Shown here: positions 1 to 7,649 of the stretch, piece by piece | Layout of the letters: each line of letters starts with the position of its first letter | Numbering within the stretch: position 1 is the stretch's first letter | Assembly (NCBI GenBank): GCA_964449375.1 | Contig: CAYVAS010000044.1 | Span: 1 to 22,905 of the forward strand | Direction: 5' to 3' | DNA length: 22,905 nt | Origin: JAFDWI01 sp964449375 | GTDB taxonomy: Bacteria > Actinomycetota > Acidimicrobiia > Acidimicrobiales > Iamiaceae | Program-made: the position numbers and the translations under genes | The notes under the pieces: model-generated | What the model was told of the DNA's origin: nothing | Database searches by the model: none | The model's input: only the letters and a program-made list of their open reading frames with translations

Positions 1-294
1 GAAGACCATGTCGGCCCCCTTGAGCACCTCGGCGATCTCGTCGGCGTTGGCCTCGGCCGCCTCCCGGCCCACCTCCGGGTCGCTGCCGGCCCCCAGTCCA
101 CGGGTCAGATCACGGCCGATGTCCAGCTTGACGTCCGCGTCGCTCATGAGCAGCGACTGGGCGTCGGTGTTCACCGCGATGAACTCGACGCCCTTGAGTC
201 CGGCATCGATCATGCGGTTCACGGCGTTGACGCCGCCCCCGCCGATCCCGACGACCTTGATGACCGCGAGGTAGTTCTGAGGATTTCCGGTCAT
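1..294 (-). CDS. ftsZ: Cell division protein FtsZ, N-terminal part (cut by window edge)
   Basis: Tubulin-like GTPase that polymerises into the Z ring and recruits the divisome. Only the first 98 codons are in the window; the rest lies beyond position 1. The visible part has the first nucleotide-binding strand and the glycine-rich loop GIGGGGVNAVNRMI at residues 16-29, followed by NTDAQSLL and the RGLGAGSDPEVGR stretch typical of actinobacterial FtsZ. The start is ATG at 294-292, with a strong Shine-Dalgarno GGAGGT (complement of 304-309) nine bases upstream, so this start is secure. It is the last visible gene of the dcw operon and is set off from ftsQ by a 144-base leader, unlike the overlapping genes before it. 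This suggests ftsZ has its own expression control. Identity is certain from sequence; nothing can be said of the C-terminal tail. Confidence 0.97.
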   Translation of the reverse strand, partial: MTGNPQNYLAVIKVVGIGGGGVNAVNRMIDAGLKGVEFIAVNTDAQSLLMSDADVKLDIGRDLTRGLGAGSDPEVGREAAEANADEIAEVLKGADMVF

Positions 295-361
295 GTGTGT
301 CGTACCTCCAGGTGAGGGGCCCCAGGGCCCAGGCGGAAACGCTCGCAGCACCCTGAGAGGA

Positions 362-386
362 CCGGATTCTGTGAGCACGGATCCGG
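362..386. other. Inverted repeat in the ftsQ-ftsZ intergenic leader
   Basis: CCGGAT (362-367) and ATCCGG (381-386) form a perfect 6-base inverted repeat with a 13-base loop. It lies in the 144-base gap between the ftsQ stop and the ftsZ start. A second GC-rich block, GGGGCCCC followed by AGGGCCC (316-330), sits just upstream of the ftsZ ribosome binding site. No T-tract follows either element. They could be a weak attenuator, an RNA fold affecting ftsZ translation, or an operator; they could also be chance in DNA of this GC content. I see no convincing -35/-10 pair here. Confidence 0.25.
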
Positions 387-438
387 AAACCCGGCGGTGA
401 GCCGCGCCTCCGGGACTGCCCGCGGAGCCGGGCGGACG

Positions 439-1233
439 CTAGGCACAACCATACTCCGGGGTCAAGGTCGGAGCCGTCGGTACCGAAACGTCGAGGGTGC
501 AGCCCGCGCCGAGGGATCCGATGTGTTCGAGCACGGCGGTGAGCGATGCGAACTTGGCCCCGAAGTCCTCGGAGCGACCCAGGCTGACGGTCGCGTCACC
601 CTCCAGGGTCAGGGCGACCGAGCCACCCTCGGAGAACGCGATCTCCTCCACCCGGTCACGGTGGTCGACCGGTAGGGCCTCGGCGGTGCGCAGCAGCGGT
701 TCGATCTCGGCGATGCGGGTGCCGGCCTCGGCGCGGTGACGCCCCGCCAACAGCGGCAGCCCCTCCAGGCGGGGCACGTCGGTCTGGAGCACCCGACCTT
801 CGGCGTCGACGAGCGCGAAGGCGTCACCCGATGCCACCTGGGCGATCGCCTCGCGATCGACCAGCTCGACGGTGATGCGGCCCGGCCATTCCCTGGTCAC
901 CTGGGCTTCGGCGATCCAGGGCAGGGTCTCGATGGCGGCCTCCGCGTCGCCGGGCGACACGTCCATCATCGCCACGCCCGGTCCGATGCCGGTGACCTCG
1001 ACGACCTGGTCGGCGTCGACGTGTTCGGATCCGGTGACCACGAAGTGATCGACGGCCAGCAGCGGGGAGCGCAGCAGGGCCCAGCCGGCGGCGAGGATCC
1101 CGGCGAGCACTCCGAAGGCGACGACCCGACGCAGACGACGTCGTCCCTCACCACGGCGTACCTCGGCCCGTCGACGCCGGAGCCGCGCGGGGATCACCAC
1201 CCGCCCGTCGGATGAACGGACGGTCGAGGTCAC
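439..1233 (-). CDS. ftsQ: Cell division protein FtsQ (DivIB family)
   Basis: Bitopic divisome protein that links early and late division proteins and partners FtsL. The 264-residue product has an arginine-rich cytoplasmic tail (residues 1-35), one membrane helix at about 36-54, then a POTRA domain starting at VDHFVVTGSEHVDADQ (about 61-76) and a beta domain. This matches the usual FtsQ layout and length. The start is GTG at 1233-1231 and overlaps the murC stop by four bases (GTGA), so the two are translationally coupled. The C-terminus ends EYGCA with a nearby second cysteine (GCTLDV); a disulfide is possible but only inferred. Sequence conservation in FtsQ is low, so the call rests on the TM-POTRA layout plus position between murC and ftsZ. 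murB, often found just before ftsQ, is absent. Confidence 0.93.
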   Translation of the reverse strand: MTSTVRSSDGRVVIPARLRRRRAEVRRGEGRRRLRRVVAFGVLAGILAAGWALLRSPLLAVDHFVVTGSEHVDADQVVEVTGIGPGVAMMDVSPGDAEAAIETLPWIAEAQVTREWPGRITVELVDREAIAQVASGDAFALVDAEGRVLQTDVPRLEGLPLLAGRHRAEAGTRIAEIEPLLRTAEALPVDHRDRVEEIAFSEGGSVALTLEGDATVSLGRSEDFGAKFASLTAVLEHIGSLGAGCTLDVSVPTAPTLTPEYGCA

Positions 1234-2693
1234 CGTCTGCTCCGGTGCGTCGCGGCCACTTCCTCATTCTCGCCGGTCGTCTCCGGCCGATCGCGGACCC
1301 CCCGGCGGGCGGCGACCACGTCACCGGCGAGGGTGGTGATGTCGCCGGCGCCGAGGGTCACGCACACGTCGCCGGGCCGCAGTTCGTGCTGCAGGAACCC
1401 CACCAGGTCCGCGCGCCGGGGCAGGTACACCACCCGGGTCCGGGGGTGGGCGTCCAGCACGGCGCCGACCAGCAGGTCCCCGGAGACCCCGGGTCGGGGG
1501 GCCTCCCCCGCGGCGTAGACGTCGGTGAGGACCACCACGTCGGCGTCGACGAAGGCGTCGGCGAAGTCGCGCCACAGCGAGGCGGTGCGGCTGTAGCGGT
1601 GCGGCTGGAAGACCGCCACGACCCGGTCGTAGCCCCCGGCAGCCGCGGTGGCCAGCGCGGCGGTGACCTCTCCGGGGATGTGCGCGTAGTCGTCGACGAA
1701 GGTCACCCCGTCCTCGACGCCGCGGAACTCGAAGCGCCGGGCCACGCCGCCGAAGCGCCCGAGTGCCCCCACGACCGGGGTGACCGGTGCGCCCAGCTCC
1801 AGGGCGGTCACCAGGGCCGCGGTGGCGTTCCGGGCGTTGTGCAACCCGGGCAGGGGCAACTCGACCCGGATCGTCTTCCCCGACGGAGGGTGGACCTCGA
1901 AGGAGATCGAAGCCCGACGCTGGTCCACGGCGTCGATGCGGTAGTCGGCATCGGCGGCGGTTCCATAGGTCACACAGTCCGCCTCGTCGGTCAGCGTCCG
2001 TGCTCCGGGTTCGTCGATGCACACCACCCGGGGTCCGGCGGCGCCGGTGAGGAACTCGACGAAGGCAGCCCGTAGTGCCCTTGTCGCGGCATCCGGATCG
2101 GTGCCGTAGTACTCCAGGTGGTCCGGTTCCAGGCTGGTCACGATCACCGCGCCGGTGCCCAGCTCCAGGAAGGTGCCGTCGGACTCGTCGGCCTCGACCA
2201 CGAAGATCTCGCCGTCGTCCCAGCCCGCACCGGTGCCGATCTCGTTGATGTCACCGCCGATGACGAAGGAGGGCTGCCATCCGGCGTCGCGCAGGGCGAG
2301 GGTGAGCATCGACGCGGTGGTGGTCTTGCCGTGGGTGCCCGCGACGGCCACGGTCCGGTTGGTCCGCGCCAGTGCTCCCAGCACCTTGGAGCGGTGCAGC
2401 ACCGGGATGCCCGCCTCCCGGGCGGCACGGAGCTCCGGGTTGGTGTCGGGCACCGCGGTGGAGGTCACCACGGCGTCGGCGCCTTCCACGGCGGCGGGAT
2501 CGTGGCCGATGCGTACCTCGGCGCCCAGCGCCCGGACGCGTCGGACCGCCGCCGACTCCTTGAGGTCGCTGCCGGTCACCCGGTGGCCCATGCCCACCAG
2601 GACCGCGGCGACCGCGTTCATGCCGGTCCCGCCCACGCCCACCACGTGCAGACGGCGCGGCGAGCTCAGGTCGATGGCCGCCTCAGTGCTCAC
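1230..2693 (-). CDS. murC: UDP-N-acetylmuramate--L-alanine ligase MurC
   Basis: Cytoplasmic ATP-dependent ligase that adds L-alanine to UDP-MurNAc, the first peptide step of peptidoglycan precursor synthesis. The product is 487 residues, normal for the family. It shows the N-terminal Rossmann glycine pattern VGVGGTGMNAVA (about 18-29), the Mur ligase P-loop GTHGKTTT (119-126), the EADESDGTF segment of the central domain and a DDYAHIPGEV motif opening the C-terminal domain. The last is usually DDYGHHPTE; the second His is Ile here, while the first, shared with other Mur ligases, is kept. The start is GTG at 2693-2691, which overlaps the end of murG by 11 bases. The stop overlaps ftsQ by four bases. 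There is no fused MurB or Ddl domain. Confidence 0.97.
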   Translation of the reverse strand: MSTEAAIDLSSPRRLHVVGVGGTGMNAVAAVLVGMGHRVTGSDLKESAAVRRVRALGAEVRIGHDPAAVEGADAVVTSTAVPDTNPELRAAREAGIPVLHRSKVLGALARTNRTVAVAGTHGKTTTASMLTLALRDAGWQPSFVIGGDINEIGTGAGWDDGEIFVVEADESDGTFLELGTGAVIVTSLEPDHLEYYGTDPDAATRALRAAFVEFLTGAAGPRVVCIDEPGARTLTDEADCVTYGTAADADYRIDAVDQRRASISFEVHPPSGKTIRVELPLPGLHNARNATAALVTALELGAPVTPVVGALGRFGGVARRFEFRGVEDGVTFVDDYAHIPGEVTAALATAAAGGYDRVVAVFQPHRYSRTASLWRDFADAFVDADVVVLTDVYAAGEAPRPGVSGDLLVGAVLDAHPRTRVVYLPRRADLVGFLQHELRPGDVCVTLGAGDITTLAGDVVAARRGVRDRPETTGENEEVAATHRSRR

Positions 2694-3813
2694 CGGCGAC
2701 CTCCAGCACCAGCTCTGCCACCCGTTCCGCGGCGTCCGGACGCGCCACGGCCCGCATCGCCTGAGCCATCGAACTGCGTCGTTCCGGGTCCTCCAGGATC
2801 GGCCCGAGGACCTCGGCCAGGAACTCGGCGGTGCAGTCGGCGTCGTCGACGAGCACGGCTCCGCCGGCGTCGACCAGGTGCCGGGCGTTGGCCCGTTGGT
2901 GGTCCCGGGGGGCGATCGGTAGGGGCACGAGCACCGCGGGGACCCCGAGCGCGGCGAGCTCGGCGACGCCTCCGCCGGAGCGTCCGATCACCACGTCCGC
3001 CGCGGCCAGGGCGGTGCCCATGTGCTCTTCGTACTCGACGAGCTGGTAGACCAACGCGTCCTCCGCGCCGATGAGATCGTGGTCGATCTCGGCGTGGTCG
3101 CGGCGGCCCACCACGTGACGGATCGCCAGGTCCCCCCGGTCCCGCCAGCGCGTGGCCAGCCCGTGGACCGCCCGGTTCACCGTGCGGGCGCCCAGCGAAC
3201 CGGTGGCGACCAGGACCACGGTCCGATCGTGTGGCAGATCCAGCGCGGTGCGCGCCAGCGCGCGGCTGGCCGCGGGATCCGCGTCGCGGGCCCGGGCCGC
3301 CTCGACGATCTCGGCTCGCAGGGGGTTGCCGGTCACCGTCGCCCGCGGCAGGTCGGTACCGGGGAAGGTCACCGCGCTCCGACGGGCGAAGAACCGCAGC
3401 AACCGGTTCACCGCCCCGGCGCGGGCGTTCTGCTCACACAGCACCAGGGGCCGGCGCCAGAGCACCGCGCCCAGGCCACAGGCCAGGCTGGCGTAGCCGC
3501 CCAGCACCACCACCACGTCGGGTCGTCGCCGGCGCACCAGGCCGATGCCCTGGACGATGCCCCGGGCCAGGGCCACCGCCGCGCCCACGTTGGCCAGGGT
3601 GAGACGCCGCTGGATCCCGCGCCCGGGCAGTTCGACCAGGTCGTAACCTGCCCGACCCACCAGGTCCCGTTCCACGCCCCGGTCTCCTCCGGCGAAACCG
3701 ATCGTGGCGCGGTCGACCCCGGCGGCGACCAGCGCGTCGGCGACCGAGATGCCCGGGAGCACGTGCCCGGCGGTGCCACCGCCGGCGATGAGGATCCGTG
3801 GAGACCCGGTCAC
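2683..3813 (-). CDS. murG: UDP-GlcNAc--undecaprenyl-pyrophosphoryl-MurNAc-pentapeptide transferase MurG
   Basis: GT-B glycosyltransferase on the inner face of the membrane that converts lipid I to lipid II. The product is 376 residues. It has the N-terminal glycine-rich loop GGGTAGHVLPG (about 10-20), the GGDRGVERDLV segment, VVLGGYAS and CEQNARAGAVNR, and the C-terminal donor-site region GRSGGGVAELAALGVPAVLV followed by DHQRANA. The usual HEQN is CEQN here. The start is GTG at 3813-3811, chosen because it gives a GTGA overlap with the ftsW stop and puts the glycine loop at the expected distance. A much longer open frame continues upstream to 4980 but is only an antisense-like shadow of ftsW. 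The gene overlaps murC by 11 bases. Confidence 0.96.
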   Translation of the reverse strand: MTGSPRILIAGGGTAGHVLPGISVADALVAAGVDRATIGFAGGDRGVERDLVGRAGYDLVELPGRGIQRRLTLANVGAAVALARGIVQGIGLVRRRRPDVVVVLGGYASLACGLGAVLWRRPLVLCEQNARAGAVNRLLRFFARRSAVTFPGTDLPRATVTGNPLRAEIVEAARARDADPAASRALARTALDLPHDRTVVLVATGSLGARTVNRAVHGLATRWRDRGDLAIRHVVGRRDHAEIDHDLIGAEDALVYQLVEYEEHMGTALAAADVVIGRSGGGVAELAALGVPAVLVPLPIAPRDHQRANARHLVDAGGAVLVDDADCTAEFLAEVLGPILEDPERRSSMAQAMRAVARPDAAERVAELVLEVAGEH

Positions 3814-5111
3814 CGCCGTGCCCTGGTCGAGGCCGCCTTCCGGGAGCTCTTGGACCGCGGCGTCGGCGTGCGCTGCGCGTTCGGTCGGCCCGACCGGGCC
3901 CGAGCGGGAGCGGGCCCGGGATGGCGGGCGATGTTCAACAGCAGGCCCACCGCGGCCAGGGTCACCACCATCGAGGTGCCGCCGTAGGACACGAAGGGCA
4001 GCGGGACACCGGTGATCGGCAGGAGCCCCACGACCGCGCCGATGTTCACGAACGCCTGGATCACGATCCACGCGGTGATCCCGATCGCCACCGACGCGGC
4101 GAAGCGGCTCTCGGCGCGCAGGGCGGCCTGGATCCCGAAGATGCCGAACGCGATGAAGCACAGCACCACCACGCTGGCACCCACCAACCCCAGCTCCTCG
4201 CCGATGATGGCGAACACGAAGTCGGTGTGGGCGAAGGGCAGGAATCCCCACTTGGCCCGCGAGGAGCCCAGGCCGACCCCGAAGATCCCGCCCGACGCCA
4301 GCCCCACCCGGGACTGGATGAGTTGGTAACCCGTGCGTTGGGGGTCGGCCCAGGGGTCCAGGAACGACAGCACCCGCGCCCGGCGGTACGACGACCCGAG
4401 CGCACCCACGACCGTGGCGGCCACGCCGAGGATCCCCCATCCGGCCAGTGGGGCCCGGGGCACGCCGGCGGCGAAGAGCATGATGAACACGATCGCGGCG
4501 ATCACGACCGTGGTGCCCAGGTTCGGTTGGGTCATCACCAGCACGGCGATGACGCCGAGCAGCAGCATCATGGGACGCACCACGACCCGGGACACGTCGA
4601 GGAACTTGTCGTTGCGGGCGAGCCAGTCGGCGACCACCAGGATCAGGGCCAACTTGGTGAGCTCGGATGGCTGGATCTGGATCGAACCCACCCCGATCCA
4701 CCGCGTCGCTCCGTTGGCGGTCACGCCGATGCCGGGAACGTGGACCAGGACCAGGCCGGCCAGGCAGAGCCCCAGGGCGACAAGGGCGTGGCGACGTAAC
4801 GTCTCCAGGTTCACGTGCAAGAGCGCGAATGCGGCGGCCAGGCCCACCACGGTCCAGGTGAGCTGCCGCAGGAAGTACGTCCAGGCCGACCCCGTCTCGT
4901 TCAACGACGCCACCGACGAGGCCGACAGCACCATCACCAGACCGATGATGCTGAGGACCGCGACCACCGTCGCCAGCCACCAGAACGTCGAGGTGTCCAC
5001 GCCGCGCACGGTCACCGCCCGGGCGAGAATGCCCCGGGGTCGTCGGCCCGGCCCGGGCCGGTCCAGGTGCAGCCGGCGCTGGGACCGGGGAGGTGCGTCG
5101 ATCGTGGTCAC
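3810..5111 (-). CDS. ftsW: Lipid II glycosyltransferase FtsW (SEDS family)
   Basis: Polytopic SEDS-family peptidoglycan polymerase of the divisome that works with the transpeptidase FtsI. About ten membrane helices can be seen. Family motifs are NGATRWIGVGSIQIQPSELT, the extracellular loop FLDPWADPQRTGYQLIQS containing the conserved catalytic Asp of WADP, then FGVGLG, HTDFVFAIIGEELG, and GVPLPFVSYGGTS near the C-terminus. A basic, proline-rich tail of about 40 residues follows. I chose GTG at 5111-5109 because GGGAG (complement of 5117-5121) lies five bases upstream. The frame stays open to an ATG at 5174, which would add 21 residues but lacks a well-placed ribosome binding site. The stop overlaps murG by four bases. 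With this start, 91 bases separate it from mraY, where murD often lies. Confidence 0.95.
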   Translation of the reverse strand: MTTIDAPPRSQRRLHLDRPGPGRRPRGILARAVTVRGVDTSTFWWLATVVAVLSIIGLVMVLSASSVASLNETGSAWTYFLRQLTWTVVGLAAAFALLHVNLETLRRHALVALGLCLAGLVLVHVPGIGVTANGATRWIGVGSIQIQPSELTKLALILVVADWLARNDKFLDVSRVVVRPMMLLLGVIAVLVMTQPNLGTTVVIAAIVFIMLFAAGVPRAPLAGWGILGVAATVVGALGSSYRRARVLSFLDPWADPQRTGYQLIQSRVGLASGGIFGVGLGSSRAKWGFLPFAHTDFVFAIIGEELGLVGASVVVLCFIAFGIFGIQAALRAESRFAASVAIGITAWIVIQAFVNIGAVVGLLPITGVPLPFVSYGGTSMVVTLAAVGLLLNIARHPGPAPARARSGRPNAQRTPTPRSKSSRKAASTRARR

Positions 5112-5116
5112 GGCGA

Positions 5117-5121
5117 CTCCC
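5117..5121 (-). promoter_or_regulatory. Ribosome binding site deciding the ftsW start
   Basis: GGGAG on the minus strand, five bases before the GTG at 5111. The upstream ATG at 5174 has only GGGA two bases away, too close to act. This favours the shorter FtsW, though the longer form is not excluded. Confidence 0.45.
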
Positions 5122-5202
5122 ACGCCTCGGTCACGGGACGAGTCTCCCCCACCGTGCCGGGTCGATTGGTGCATGGTCCCGGACGGGACGCTCGGTGCCG
5201 GG

Positions 5203-6234
5203 TCATCGTCCCAGCCCCAGATTGAGGAAGTCCGCGTAGAACACCCCGAGCGCGACCACGGTGCACATGCCCGCCATGATCCAGAAGCGCACCACCACCG
5301 TGGTCTCGGGCCAACCCTTCTGTTCGTAGTGGTGGTGCACCGGCGCCATGCGGAAGATGCGTCGGCCGAACAAGCGGAAACTGGCGACCTGCAGGATCAC
5401 CGAGATCGTCTCGTAGACGAACAGTCCGCCGATGACCACCAGCAACAACTGGGTGTTGGACAGCAGCGCCAGGCCGGCCAGGCCCGCCCCGATCGCCAAC
5501 GATCCGGTGTCCCCCATGATGATCTGGGCCGGGGAGGCGTTCCACCAGAGGAACCCGGCGAGCGCCCCGGCCATCGACACCGCCACCACCGACAGGTCCA
5601 GTGCGTGGGGGACGTCGTAGATCGGGTACCGGAACGCCCAGAAGCAGATGATCGTGTAACAGATGAACGCCTGGATGGCGGCGCCCGAGGCCAGCCCGTC
5701 GAGGCCGTCGGTGAGGTTCACCGCGTTCGTCGTGCCGAGGATCAACAGCAGCGCCCAGATCACCCACAACCAGGCGGGCATGGCCCATCCGATGCTGTCC
5801 CATCGGGTGAAGCTCAGCTCCAGGTGGGGCTTGGACAGGTTGAGGGTGAGGAGCGTGAAGCAGATCGCGGCCAGGAACAGCCCACCGAACTTGGCCTTCT
5901 TGGACAGGCCCAGGTTGCGTTCGTTCTTGACCTTGATCCAGTCGTCGGCGAGCCCGACGCCGCCGGCGAGCACGATCAGCAGCATCACGAACATGCCCGA
6001 TCTGGTGAACACCAGCCCGGGTCTCACGTGTGCGATCAGGTATCCGGAGGTGGCCGCGACCACGATGGCGACGCCGCCGATGGTCGGGGTGCCGGCCTTG
6101 GCCAGATGCTGCTGGGGGCCGTCCACCCGGATGGGCTGGCCGATCCGGTGGCGGCGCAGCCAGCCGATCAACAGCCGCGTGCCCACCAGGGAGAACCCGA
6201 AGGACACCGCGCCGGCGAGGACCAGGGCGATCAC
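5203..6234 (-). CDS. mraY: Phospho-N-acetylmuramoyl-pentapeptide-transferase MraY
   Basis: Integral membrane transferase that moves phospho-MurNAc-pentapeptide from UDP onto undecaprenyl phosphate, making lipid I. The 343-residue product has about ten membrane segments. Signature residues are all present: DDWIK at 97-101 followed by KNERNLGLSKKAKF, NLTDGLDG at 173-180, GDTGS at 241-245 and the PVHHHYE histidine loop at 299-304. Length and motif spacing are standard. The start is GTG at 6234-6232 within a GTGA overlap with the murE stop. murF, which commonly lies between murE and mraY, is missing with no leftover sequence at all. Confidence 0.97.
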   Translation of the reverse strand: MIALVLAGAVSFGFSLVGTRLLIGWLRRHRIGQPIRVDGPQQHLAKAGTPTIGGVAIVVAATSGYLIAHVRPGLVFTRSGMFVMLLIVLAGGVGLADDWIKVKNERNLGLSKKAKFGGLFLAAICFTLLTLNLSKPHLELSFTRWDSIGWAMPAWLWVIWALLLILGTTNAVNLTDGLDGLASGAAIQAFICYTIICFWAFRYPIYDVPHALDLSVVAVSMAGALAGFLWWNASPAQIIMGDTGSLAIGAGLAGLALLSNTQLLLVVIGGLFVYETISVILQVASFRLFGRRIFRMAPVHHHYEQKGWPETTVVVRFWIMAGMCTVVALGVFYADFLNLGLGR

Positions 6235-7649
6235 GGGACGAATCCCAGCTCGGCGAGCACCTCGGCGGCCACGACGCGGTCGTCGAAGGCTGTCACCTCG
6301 GCGCCGATGGTCTGGGTGGTCTCGTGGCCCTTGCCGGCGATGAGGACCACGTCGCCGTCGTCGGCGGCGCCCAGGACCCTGGCGATCGCGGCCCGACGGT
6401 CCAGTTCCACGACGAATCGCTCGGGGTTCGCGCTGCCCGCGCGGATCTCGGCCGCGATCTGGTCGGGGGGTTCCGATCGCGGGTTGTCGTTGGTGAGGAC
6501 CACGAGGTCGGCGGCATCGGCGGCCTCGCCCATGAGCGGCCGCTTGGCCGGGTCCCGGTCACCGCCGGCGCCGAAGGTGACCAGCACACGCCGGTCGCCG
6601 GCGATCTCCCGGGCGGCGACGAGCAGCTTCTCCAACGCGTCGGGGGTGTGGGCGTAGTCGACGATCACGGTGAAATTTTGGCCCATCCGGATCATCTCGA
6701 AGCGGCCCGGAACGGTGCGCGCCTCGTGGAGCGCGGCAACGATCGTGTCGTCGTCGATGCCCAGTTCCGAGGTGGCGGTCGCCGCGGCGAGAGCGTTGGC
6801 CACGTTGAAGCGACCGGCCAGGGGAAGGCGCACGCTGCGACCCCGCCAGGTGAAGGAGGCGGGGGCCAGGGCACGGATCGGTTCGGCGTCGGCCAGTCCG
6901 AAGCCGACGATGGGGATCTGCGCGGCGTCGCCGAGCAGCCGGCCGTGCGCGTCGTCCACGTCGACCACGCCCCGGTCGCTCAGCCCCGGTTCGAACAGCT
7001 TCGCCTTGGCCCGGAAGTACTCCTCCATCGTGCCGTGGAAGTCCAGGTGGTCCTGGGACAGGTTGGTGAACACGGACACGGCGAAGCGCAGGCCTCCCAC
7101 CCGGTGGAGCACCAGCGCGTGGGACGAGACCTCCATGACCACGTCGGTGAACCCGTCGTCGCGGAAACCGGCGAGGATCCGCTGCAGGTCGGTCGCCTCG
7201 GGGGTGGTCCGCACCCCGGTGAGGGTGCCCACGACCTGAGGCTTCCGCCCCGCCTTCACCAGGATGTCGACGATGAGCGCCGCGGTCGTGGTCTTGCCGT
7301 TGGTGCCGGTCACCCCCACACAGCGCAGGGCCGCGCCGGGGTCGCCGTGCACCAGCGCGGCCACCGGCCCCATGGCCCGGCGCACGTCGTCGACGATGAT
7401 CTGGGGCACGTCGAGCTCCAGGCGGCGGGCGCCCAGGACCGCCGCCGCCCCTGCGGCCACCGCTGCGGGAGCGTGATCGTGACCGTCGGCATTGGCTCCC
7501 GCGACACAACAGAACAGCCCGCCGGGCTGCACCTGGCGATGGTCGTGGTACACGTCGGCGACGACGGTGGCCGCGTCGCCGCTCAGTGTGGCGGTGACGC
7601 CGGCGTCCTCCAGCCGCCCGAGGACGGCGCGCAGGTCGGTGCCATTCAC
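6231..7649 (-). CDS. murE: UDP-MurNAc-L-Ala-D-Glu--meso-diaminopimelate ligase MurE
   Basis: Cytoplasmic Mur ligase that adds the third amino acid of the stem peptide. The 472-residue product has the P-loop GTNGKTTT (115-122), a MEVSSHAL segment (172-179), YFRAKAKLF (211-219) with the lysine expected to be carbamylated, and DYAHTPDAL (331-339). The specificity motif is DNPR (388-391) followed by Ser-Glu, and there is a GKGHE near the end. DNPR is the pattern of enzymes that use meso-diaminopimelate rather than lysine, so DAP-type peptidoglycan is inferred. The start is GTG at 7649-7647 and overlaps the ftsI stop by four bases; the stop overlaps mraY by four bases. Confidence 0.96.
   Translation of the reverse strand: MNGTDLRAVLGRLEDAGVTATLSGDAATVVADVYHDHRQVQPGGLFCCVAGANADGHDHAPAAVAAGAAAVLGARRLELDVPQIIVDDVRRAMGPVAALVHGDPGAALRCVGVTGTNGKTTTAALIVDILVKAGRKPQVVGTLTGVRTTPEATDLQRILAGFRDDGFTDVVMEVSSHALVLHRVGGLRFAVSVFTNLSQDHLDFHGTMEEYFRAKAKLFEPGLSDRGVVDVDDAHGRLLGDAAQIPIVGFGLADAEPIRALAPASFTWRGRSVRLPLAGRFNVANALAAATATSELGIDDDTIVAALHEARTVPGRFEMIRMGQNFTVIVDYAHTPDALEKLLVAAREIAGDRRVLVTFGAGGDRDPAKRPLMGEAADAADLVVLTNDNPRSEPPDQIAAEIRAGSANPERFVVELDRRAAIARVLGAADDGDVVLIAGKGHETTQTIGAEVTAFDDRVVAAEVLAELGFVP

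Noticed and set aside
3814..4980. Upstream extension of murG by about 390 codons
   Set aside because: The extra part is ftsW read in another frame; MurG is full length from the GTG at 3813.
4333..6657. A 774-codon open frame on the plus strand opposite ftsW, mraY and murE
   Set aside because: It lies wholly antisense to well-defined genes with intact motifs; its composition is typical of a high-GC shadow frame.
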